Shown: positions 1-4,714 of the stretch, in pieces
Layout of the letters: the number at the start of each line of letters is the position of its first letter
How positions within the stretch are numbered: position 1 is the first letter of the stretch
Assembly: GCA_013821585.1 (NCBI GenBank)
Contig: JACDGO010000123.1
Coordinates: 1-6,379, forward strand
Length of the DNA: 6,379 bases
Source: Sphingomonadaceae bacterium
GTDB lineage: Bacteria > Pseudomonadota > Alphaproteobacteria > Sphingomonadales > Sphingomonadaceae
Reading direction: 5' to 3'
The notes under the pieces: model-generated
The model's database searches: none
What the model was told of the DNA's origin: nothing
Seen by the model: the letters and a program-made list of their open reading frames with translations, nothing else
Translations under genes and position numbers: made by a program

Positions 1-390
1 CCGCCACAGTCGCGCGAGGCCGTCCTCGACGCTCGGGACCGTCCCCGCCTCGATCCACCACAGCGCCTGATGCGCGCCGTCGAAGCGGCCGAACCACTCG
101 CGCCGCCGCGCCATCACCGGCGTGTGTGCGCTGCGATAGACGAAGGCGAACAGCGCGTCGGCGTCGGCCCAGACCGACATGTTGACGATGAATTGCGGAT
201 CGGGCGTCGGTTGAATGCCGGTCGCGTTGCCGCCCTCGCCCTGCAGACGCCAGACGAAGCCCGGCATCGTCTCGGCGAGCGCGTTGATCCGGTCGAGATC
301 GGCGAAGAAATCGGCGACCGCCGGATCGCCCTCGGGCGCGACGAGCCGCCCGACGTTGATCTGCGCGAACTGCCAGCCGCTATCCGCCAT
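1..390 (-). CDS. DUF3291 family protein (3' end beyond window)
   Basis: The minus-strand frame opens at ATG 390-388 and stays open for 130 codons to the window edge, so the C-terminus is missing; family members are about 150 residues. Recognisable DUF3291 features, in order, are FAQINVGRL near residues 8-16, a DLDRINALAE helix at 31-40, PGFVWRLQ at 43-50, an NMSVW strand at 70-74, the most diagnostic block YRSAHTPVMARRREWF at 85-100, and LWWIEAG at 110-116. There is no signal peptide or membrane segment, so it should be cytoplasmic. The family resembles small dimeric alpha/beta-barrel (ABM-like) proteins and has no assigned reaction; I cannot give one. Its start lies inside the last codons of ctaE (11-nt overlap, different frame), and there is no clear Shine-Dalgarno, so translation is probably coupled to ctaE and the gene is co-transcribed with the oxidase genes. 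Family assignment is from remembered motifs and is fairly secure; function is unknown. Confidence 0.85.
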   Translation of the reverse strand, partial: MADSGWQFAQINVGRLVAPEGDPAVADFFADLDRINALAETMPGFVWRLQGEGGNATGIQPTPDPQFIVNMSVWADADALFAFVYRSAHTPVMARRREWFGRFDGAHQALWWIEAGTVPSVEDGLARLWR

Positions 391-1216
391 GCACCGGCGC
401 GCCCCAGCCGCCCCAGACATAGATGCTGACGAACAGGAACAGCCAAACGACGTCGACGAAATGCCAATACCAGGCGGCCGCCTCGAACCCGAAATGCTGA
501 CGCGGGGTGAAGTCGCCGCGGTAGGCGCGGATGAGGCAGACGCTCAGGAAGATCGTGCCGACGATGACGTGGAAGCCGTGGAAGCCCGTCGCCATGAAGA
601 ACGACGATCCGTAGTTCAGCCCCTTGAACGCGAAGGGCGCGTGGGCATATTCCCACGCCTGGATGCTGGTGAACATCAGCCCGAGTATGATCGTCGCCCA
701 AAGCCCGCGCTTCAGCCCGTCGCGATCGCCATGGATCAGCGCGTGGTGCGCCCAGGTGACGGTGGTGCCCGAGCACAGCAGGATCAGCGTGTTGAGGAGC
801 GGAAAGGCGAAGGGATCGAGCACCTCGACGCCCTTGGGCGGCCACACGCCGCCGACCGCGTCGACGGTGGAGGGGAAGAGCGAAAAATCGAACCACGCCC
901 AGAACCAGCCGACGAAGAACATGACTTCGGACGCGATGAACAGGATCATCCCGTAGCGCAGGTGAAGCTGAACGACCGGCGTATGGTCACCCGAATGCGC
1001 TTCATTGATCACGTTCGTCCACCATTTGAACATCGTGAACAGCACGCCCGCGAGGCCGGCGAAGAACAGCCAGCCGGTGCCGTTGGGATGGCCGACATGC
1101 CCGGTGTGCATCCATGCGATGCCGCCCACCGCCATCGCCAGCGCCGAGAACGCGCCGACGATCGGCCAATAGTCGGGCGGGAGGATGTGATAGTCGTGGG
1201 TCTTCGCGCCGGCCAT
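380..1216 (-). CDS. ctaE: Cytochrome c oxidase subunit III
   Basis: This encodes 278 residues of the seven-helix subunit III of the aa3 cytochrome c oxidase (also called coxC). It is an inner-membrane subunit without redox cofactors that stabilises subunit I and supports proton uptake. The N-terminus HDYHILPPDYWPIVGA (residues 7-22) and the first two helices match the family. The conserved membrane glutamate is E97 in FIASEVMFF. LCSGTTVTWAHHAL follows at 147-160, then the GFHGFHV block with H213 and H216, and WHFVDVVWLFLF at 251-262 in the last helix. The length is normal for a full alphaproteobacterial subunit III. The ATG at 1216 is supported by a GGAG box 6 nt upstream. The TAG stop lies inside the start of the DUF3291 gene. 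ctaG ends 27 nt upstream on the same strand, so the genes form one operon. No key residue is missing. Identification is firm. Confidence 0.98.
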   Translation of the reverse strand: MAGAKTHDYHILPPDYWPIVGAFSALAMAVGGIAWMHTGHVGHPNGTGWLFFAGLAGVLFTMFKWWTNVINEAHSGDHTPVVQLHLRYGMILFIASEVMFFVGWFWAWFDFSLFPSTVDAVGGVWPPKGVEVLDPFAFPLLNTLILLCSGTTVTWAHHALIHGDRDGLKRGLWATIILGLMFTSIQAWEYAHAPFAFKGLNYGSSFFMATGFHGFHVIVGTIFLSVCLIRAYRGDFTPRQHFGFEAAAWYWHFVDVVWLFLFVSIYVWGGWGAPVHGG

Positions 1217-1222
1217 GGTTCG

Positions 1223-1226
1223 CTCC
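1223..1226 (-). promoter_or_regulatory. Shine-Dalgarno of ctaE
   Basis: On the minus strand GGAG sits 6 nt before the ATG at 1216, within the 27-nt ctaG-ctaE gap. It is the only clear ribosome binding site among the minus-strand cistrons from ctaB onward. The other starts overlap the preceding gene or lack an obvious purine-rich box, so ctaE looks independently initiated while its neighbours rely on coupling. Confidence 0.6.
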
Positions 1227-1243
1227 GTTGATCGTGCGGCGGA

Positions 1244-1780
1244 TTAACCCGCCTTCCGTCCCTCGTCCACCGGGTAGAAGGTATAGCTCAAGGTGATCTC
1301 GGCGATGTCGCGCGCGTCGGGATCGTTCAGGATTTTCGGGTCGACGTAGAAGATCACCGGCATCCGCGCGGTCTCCCCCGGCGCGAGCGTCTGCTGGGTG
1401 AAGCAGAAGCACTGGATCTTGGTGAAATAGGCGCCCGCCTGAACCGGCGTGACGTTGTAGGTCGCGGTGCCCGTGACGGGATGCGACGAATTATTGGTGG
1501 CGGTGAAGAACGCCATCTCGCGCGCGCCGATCGTCACCGCCTCGGTCGGCTGCTCGGGCTTGAACGCCCAAGGGAGCGAGGGCGCGTGGTTCGCGTCGAA
1601 GCGGATCGTGAGCGTTTTGCCGTCGACCGCGCCCGGCGCTTCCTTGCCGCGCTGCGTCGTGCCGTTGAGGCCGGTCGCCTGGCAGAACAGGCGGTAGAGC
1701 GGAACGCTGGCGAAGGCGACGCCGGTCATCGTGCACGCGATCCCCGCCGCGATCGCCGCGGTGCGGAGCTCGCGCTTCAT
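1244..1780 (-). CDS. ctaG: Cytochrome c oxidase assembly protein CtaG (Cox11 family copper chaperone)
   Basis: This 178-residue protein delivers copper to the CuB site of subunit I during oxidase assembly. It has one N-terminal membrane anchor (about residues 7-27), followed by a periplasmic immunoglobulin-like copper-binding domain. ASVPLYRLFCQATG at residues 24-37 carries the conserved juxtamembrane cysteine C33. The copper-ligand motif CFCF gives C124 and C126 within KIQCFCFTQQTLAPGE (121-136), and MPVIFYVDP (140-148) is the usual following strand. All three expected cysteines are present and the length is typical. The ATG at 1780 overlaps the TGA of the preceding 39-codon gene as ATGA, and no strong ribosome binding site precedes it, so translational coupling is likely. 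The TAA stop lies 27 nt before ctaE. This is the Cox11-type CtaG, not the unrelated seven-helix CtaG of Bacillus. Confidence 0.97.
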   Translation of the reverse strand: MKRELRTAAIAAGIACTMTGVAFASVPLYRLFCQATGLNGTTQRGKEAPGAVDGKTLTIRFDANHAPSLPWAFKPEQPTEAVTIGAREMAFFTATNNSSHPVTGTATYNVTPVQAGAYFTKIQCFCFTQQTLAPGETARMPVIFYVDPKILNDPDARDIAEITLSYTFYPVDEGRKAG

Positions 1781-1896
1781 GCGCCGTGGCCAATCCGGAC
1801 GATCGCGATCAGGTAGAACAGAATCACCAGCGCGCCGAGGAGCAGGCCCGTGACCATCGCGCGCGCGCGCCGCCGCCGGTCGAATTCGGGACTCAT
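1777..1896 (-). CDS. Small single-TM protein, CoxF/Coa3-like, between ctaB and ctaG
   Basis: This is a 39-codon gene. The first six residues are polar (MSPEFD), followed by a basic patch RRRRAR (residues 7-12). One hydrophobic helix spans about residues 14-33 and contains [17 protein letters not shown], and the tail is short. Positive-inside logic places the N-terminus in the cytoplasm. Both ends overlap neighbours by 4 nt as ATGA: its ATG with the ctaB stop and its TGA with the ctaG start. This is strong evidence that it is a real translated cistron. Alphaproteobacterial cox operons commonly carry a tiny gene in this position (called CoxF in rhizobia). The basic patch followed by a G-x-x-x-G-A-L-V helix and an aromatic resembles mitochondrial Coa3, which acts on newly made subunit I; that link is my inference. 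It is shorter than most relatives I recall. A role in oxidase assembly is likely from context only. Confidence 0.8.
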   Translation of the reverse strand: MSPEFDRRRRARAMVTGLLLGALVILFYLIAIVRIGHGA

Positions 1897-2792
1897 GCGA
1901 GCAGCCGGTCGGCCGCGAGCACGGCGAAGATCAGGAGGATATAGCCGATCGAATAGGCGAACAGCGCCTTTTCGGCGCGCATCGCCTTCGGCGTGGGCGC
2001 CGCGTCGATCGTCACCCAGATTGTCAAGGCAAGGAACAGAGCCGAAGCGAGCCCCGCGACGATGCCGTAGAACGCGCCCGCCAGGCCGAGCGCCCAGGGC
2101 GAGAGCGCCGCCGCCGCCATCAGCACCGCAAAGAAAAGCATCCGCCGCCGCGTCTTCTTCGCGCCCGCCGTCACCGGCAGCATCGGCACGCCGCCCTTCG
2201 CATAATCGTCGCGGAGGATCAGCGCGAGCGCCCAGCTGTGCGGCGGCGTCCACAAGAATATGATCGCGAACATGATCAGCGGCAGCGCGGAAACCTGACC
2301 CGTCGCCGCGACCCAGCCGATCAGCGGCGGAAATGCGCCCGCCGCGCCGCCGATGACGATGTTGTGCGGCGTGTGGCGCTTCAGGAGCGCGGTATAGACG
2401 ACGACGTAGAACAGGATCGAAACCGCGAGCCACGCCGCGGCGGCGACATTAACGGCGAGGCCCATCAGCACCACCGAGAACACGCCGAGCCCGACGCCGA
2501 AGTGCAGCGCCGACTGCCGGTCCATCCGCCCGCCGGGCAGCGGGCGGCGCGCGGTGCGCGTCATCAACGCGTCGATGTCCGCCTCATACCATTGGTTGAG
2601 CGCGCCCGCCGCGCCCGCAGCGAGCGCGATGCACAAGATCGCTGTGAAGGCGATCACCGGCGGCAGCGCGACCGGCGCCGCGAGCATGCCGCACAGCGCC
2701 GTCAACACCACCGACCGCATCACGCGCGGCTTCGTCAACGCGAAGAAATCGCGCCACTCGGCGGGGAGGGGAACGGCGGCTGCGGTGGTCAT
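1893..2792 (-). CDS. ctaB: Protoheme IX farnesyltransferase (heme o synthase)
   Basis: This encodes 299 residues of the UbiA-type inner-membrane prenyltransferase that adds a farnesyl group to heme B to give heme O, the precursor of the heme A used by CtaD. The N-terminal [18 protein letters not shown] (residues 18-35) is the family hallmark. The first Asp-rich prenyl-diphosphate site is [20 protein letters not shown] (66-85), with N66, D72, D74, R79 and the RRP turn. [20 protein letters not shown] (141-160) and [20 protein letters not shown] (181-200), with the second acidic pair D195/D196, follow. About eight or nine membrane helices are visible and the length is normal. I chose the ATG at 2792 because it gives the usual short N-terminus. 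The frame is open further upstream, but those codons encode no family sequence. No clear Shine-Dalgarno is seen. The TGA overlaps the next ATG as ATGA. Identification is firm; the start is very likely. Confidence 0.97.
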   Translation of the reverse strand: MTTAAAVPLPAEWRDFFALTKPRVMRSVVLTALCGMLAAPVALPPVIAFTAILCIALAAGAAGALNQWYEADIDALMTRTARRPLPGGRMDRQSALHFGVGLGVFSVVLMGLAVNVAAAAWLAVSILFYVVVYTALLKRHTPHNIVIGGAAGAFPPLIGWVAATGQVSALPLIMFAIIFLWTPPHSWALALILRDDYAKGGVPMLPVTAGAKKTRRRMLFFAVLMAAAALSPWALGLAGAFYGIVAGLASALFLALTIWVTIDAAPTPKAMRAEKALFAYSIGYILLIFAVLAADRLLA

Positions 2793-3423
2793 GACGGCGC
2801 GTCTATACGCAGGGCGGGGAGTCAGGGAAAGGGAGGAGCGTTTTCTTCGCGGGAGGCGTCCTGGGTTTCCAAAGTTCTCGGAGGAGTGCGATGGCCGCGA
2901 TGCGCCCAAAACCTTGCCATTCCGACACCCAAGGTTGAATCCCGAAACCCGCCGGTCGGCTATCCAGTATAGTCGTGTACAATAAGTGGACGGGAACGGC
3001 TTCGTCTCGTGATTGAAGTCCGGCGAGTTTCGGCGGGTCTCGGCCAAATTGCGCCATTCGCGGCGCTCTAAGGATGAACCAGTTGCCGCTATGATCGAGC
3101 CCTGGTGGTCGGCGTAGCGATAGCGGGTGTAGAGGCTCGCCCCCGTCGATGCTGATATGGCGCCGCCCCAAAGGATCGTAGGTACCGTTAAACCAAATGC
3201 ACACAGACCAATTTAGCGATGTGGGGACAACATCGATTCCTGCGGGATGGCGGAATTTGACCGATCTTCGCCCGCAGCAATCCTACCGGATTCGAGCGTC
3301 AGCGCGCGGAGCGCATTTAGATTGATAGTGCCCGTCAGAGCACTTGGACAACGATTGACAATGGAGGACGCCTATTCATGTCAAGTGTGACGCTGGCGCT
3401 GCGATCGTGGAAACAACTGCCGA
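2793..3423. other. 631-nt stretch without an intact gene, left part of the insertion
   Basis: This lies between ctaB and the transporter. Its only recognisable content is the decayed minus-strand rhs piece at 3072-3189. From 2793 to about 3071 I see no gene and no convincing ctaB promoter. A TATACT hexamer (minus, 2971-2966) is a good -10 in isolation but has no matching -35. From 3190 to 3423 I see no gene, only a 6-bp hairpin (CGATGT/ACATCG, 3217-3235). No T-tract terminator follows the transporter gene, so read-through from the transporter into ctaB is possible on sequence grounds. Confidence 0.6.
3072..3189 (-). pseudogene. Rhs/YD-repeat protein fragment (decayed)
   Basis: Two adjacent pieces of Rhs-family sequence appear on the minus strand in different frames. 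[10 protein letters not shown] is encoded at 3189-3160. One frame over, [18 protein letters not shown] and its continuation IAATGSS are encoded at 3146-3072. In intact Rhs proteins, YDPLGR and the ADHQGS block near the end of the conserved core are usually separated by some 40-60 residues. Here they are about ten codons apart, so an internal deletion plus frameshift has removed the middle. After GSS the frame no longer looks like Rhs. There is no start codon or RBS, so this is a remnant. Rhs proteins are large secreted or surface toxin carriers, and this piece keeps none of the toxin tip. The family call rests on the YDPLGRR and ADHQGS signatures. Confidence 0.75.
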
Positions 3424-4245
3424 TCAGTGCCGCCACAGCGTGGCGGCGATGCCCCCGAGAATGAGCAGCGCAGCGACGGTGAGGCGCAGCGTCAGCGGCT
3501 CGGAGAGCAGAACCGCGGCCGCGATTGCGGCAATCACCGGGGTGGCAAGCTGGGCAGTGCCGATCGTCGAATGAGGCAATCGGGGTACGACCATATACCA
3601 AGCCACATAGCCTAAACCAGAAGCAAGAGCGCCTGACGCGATCGCCAACAAAACACCGCTGGCCGTAACGCCATGGTGTATGTCGAACAGGGCAAGCGGA
3701 GCTGCGAGCACTGCGGCGATGAGAAAATTGCCTGCCGTCCGGCGGGCGGGATCGGCAGCCGACCGACCCAGTATCGAATAGAGGCCCCAAGCCAGTCCGG
3801 CCAGCGTCATCATAAGCACCGCAAAAACCGGGCCCCGCTCTGCCTTAGTGCCAAGCAGAACCGCAACTCCCGTCATGGCCAACGCGATCCCGGCCAACTC
3901 CACGGCGCGAGTGTGTGCGCCAGCCAGCCGCCCGGCGGCAAGGATGGTGATCTGCACGGCCGCAAACAGCACCATTGCGCCAGTAGCGGTATTAAGCTCG
4001 ACATAAGCGAACGAAAACGCCGCGCAATAGACTAGGAGCAGCAGCGGACCGCGCCAGTTCGGCCACTCGCGTTCGCCTCGCAGGAGCCAGGGCATGAGGA
4101 CGACCGCGCCGGCGCCAAGACGGATCGCCGTAAAACTACCCGGCCCGATCAGGCCGTTCCCCAGTGCTGCCCGCGTAAGCAGGGAATTGCCCGCAAAGCC
4201 CATGATCGCCACGGTCGCTAGCGCGGCGATTGTCAGCCTGCCCAT
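3424..4245 (-). CDS. EamA/DMT-family membrane transporter
   Basis: This encodes 273 residues of a drug/metabolite transporter superfamily protein, with two tandem EamA domains (about residues 4-133 and 139-271) and ten predicted helices. The approximate helices are 4-24, 36-54, 66-84, 88-108, 115-133, 139-160, 171-189, 197-218, 226-247 and 252-271. The second-repeat signature GLGYVAWYMVVPRLP (210-224), followed by TPVIAAIAAAVLLSEPLT (235-252), is typical. Such proteins usually export small metabolites or amino acids; the substrate cannot be read from this sequence. The start ATG at 4245 has only a weak AGGG-type box. The gene is intact but sits in atypical context, co-oriented with the oxidase operon and flanked by oppositely oriented rhs remnants. 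A sample of its coding sequence (3601-3660) is 33/60 G+C against 38/60 in ctaD (5401-5460), a mild hint of foreign origin. It has no evident role in oxidase assembly. Confidence 0.92.
   Translation of the reverse strand: MGRLTIAALATVAIMGFAGNSLLTRAALGNGLIGPGSFTAIRLGAGAVVLMPWLLRGEREWPNWRGPLLLLVYCAAFSFAYVELNTATGAMVLFAAVQITILAAGRLAGAHTRAVELAGIALAMTGVAVLLGTKAERGPVFAVLMMTLAGLAWGLYSILGRSAADPARRTAGNFLIAAVLAAPLALFDIHHGVTASGVLLAIASGALASGLGYVAWYMVVPRLPHSTIGTAQLATPVIAAIAAAVLLSEPLTLRLTVAALLILGGIAATLWRH
3429..3447. repeat. Perfect 8-bp hairpin at the transporter 3' end
   Basis: GCCGCCAC and GTGGCGGC flank a 3-nt loop, overlapping the last codons of the transporter gene. The stem is strong and GC-rich, but the minus strand after it has no T-run, so it is not a canonical intrinsic terminator. 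It may simply stabilise the mRNA end or slow polymerase. Confidence 0.4.
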
Positions 4246-4304
4246 TGCCCTGCCCTATCATGACCGGTCTCTATCGCCGATCCGATCGAAAGTTCGCCAT
4301 CCGC

Positions 4305-4334
4305 GTTATCAGCGTTTGAATGTGGAGTGATCAA
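4305..4334 (-). promoter_or_regulatory. Candidate sigma70-like promoter for the transporter
   Basis: On the minus strand TTGATC (4334-4329) and GATAAC (4310-4305) are separated by 18 nt and lie about 60 nt before the transporter ATG. Each hexamer matches 4 of 6 consensus positions. The placement is right and the rest of the 4246-4449 gap holds no gene, but this is a weak match in a group whose promoters are loosely conserved. Confidence 0.25.
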
Positions 4335-4336
4335 AG

Positions 4337-4357
4337 CTGCGTCCCGGGCGGACGCAG
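4337..4357. repeat. Perfect 8-bp inverted repeat upstream of the transporter
   Basis: CTGCGTCC and GGACGCAG are separated by 5 nt. The repeat lies just outside the candidate promoter of the transporter gene and about 90 nt before the right rhs remnant. No T-tract follows on either strand. It could be an insulator-like hairpin, an operator, or an old element end. Confidence 0.4.
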
Positions 4358-4449
4358 GGCTGGCGGTCAGCTGGTGGCGTTGCGGTAGCGAGCCTGGCCG
4401 AAGCAGCGAATCGTCGCCAAATCAAATTGCTTGCCGATGTTCCGTATTC

Positions 4450-4609
4450 GTTAATCAATATACGACGGTGGCGAGCGCGACCTACGGCTATGATGCCAAC
4501 GGCAAGCTCACCTCGGACAGCGGCAATGCTTACGTCTACGACGCGGAGAACCGGCTGGTGAGCGCGAGCACGTCCGGGGGGAACGACGCTCGCCTATGAT
4601 CCGCTCGGC
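4450..4609 (+). pseudogene. Rhs/YD-repeat protein fragment (frameshifted)
   Basis: On the plus strand VNQYTTV begins at 4450, then YGYDANGKLTSD, then YVYDAENRLVSASTSGG, two clear YD-type Rhs repeats. The frame then hits a TGA at 4597. Skipping one base in the G6 run at 4576-4581 restores GTTLAYDPLG (4580-4609), the expected next repeat, so a single inserted G broke the gene. Homology stops at 4609, just before the palindrome cluster at 4613. Upstream of 4450 the frame is open back to a GTG at 4327, but that part does not look like Rhs and has no RBS. This is a short internal piece of a gene that would normally be several kilobases, lacking the secretion end and the toxin tip. It runs antisense to the oxidase operon. 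The YD-repeat call is strong; the decay is seen directly. Confidence 0.85.
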
Positions 4610-4612
4610 TGT

Positions 4613-4708
4613 CGCGGGAGTAAATCCCGCGTCGTCGGTCCTCGCTAGCGCGACGCCGGCCGGTCTTTCGCGTTTGCCTCGCAAACCACGCGCAAGAAAA
4701 CTTGCGCG
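4613..4708. repeat. Cluster of five palindromes downstream of ctaD (candidate dispersed repeat/attenuator)
   Basis: Within 96 nt there are three perfect hairpins: CGCGGGA/TCCCGCG with a 5-nt loop (4613-4631), GTTTGC/GCAAAC with a 3-nt loop (4672-4686), and CGCGCAAG/CTTGCGCG with an AAAA loop (4689-4708). There are also two self-complementary octamers, CGCTAGCG (4643-4650) and CCGGCCGG (4656-4663). The last hairpin begins 6 nt after the ctaD stop. None has a clean T-tract, so a rho-independent terminator is not proven. The density of palindromes suggests a REP-like intergenic element or an mRNA-stabilising 3' structure for ctaD. Confidence 0.55.
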
Positions 4709-4714
4709 CCTCGC

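Noticed and set aside
215..1231. A 338-codon plus-strand frame antisense to ctaE
   Set aside because: Shadow of ctaE with charged low-complexity sequence and no recognisable family.
2966..2971. TATACT on the minus strand as -10 of a ctaB promoter
   Set aside because: Good hexamer, but no -35 above 3/6 at 16-19 nt, and it is about 175 nt from the start. Not enough to annotate.
2793..3047. N-terminal extension of CtaB starting at TTG 3047
   Set aside because: The 85 extra residues have no family similarity and derive partly from the rhs remnant; the ATG at 2792 gives the normal CtaB length.
4327..4599. Complete 90-codon plus-strand gene beginning at GTG 4327
   Set aside because: Only the part after 4450 is Rhs-like. 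There is no RBS and the stop arises from the G-run frameshift, so it is treated as a pseudogene fragment.
4689..4708. Rho-independent terminator for ctaD
   Set aside because: The stem is perfect, but the minus strand continues TGGTTTGCG rather than a T-run, so it is kept only as part of the palindrome cluster.
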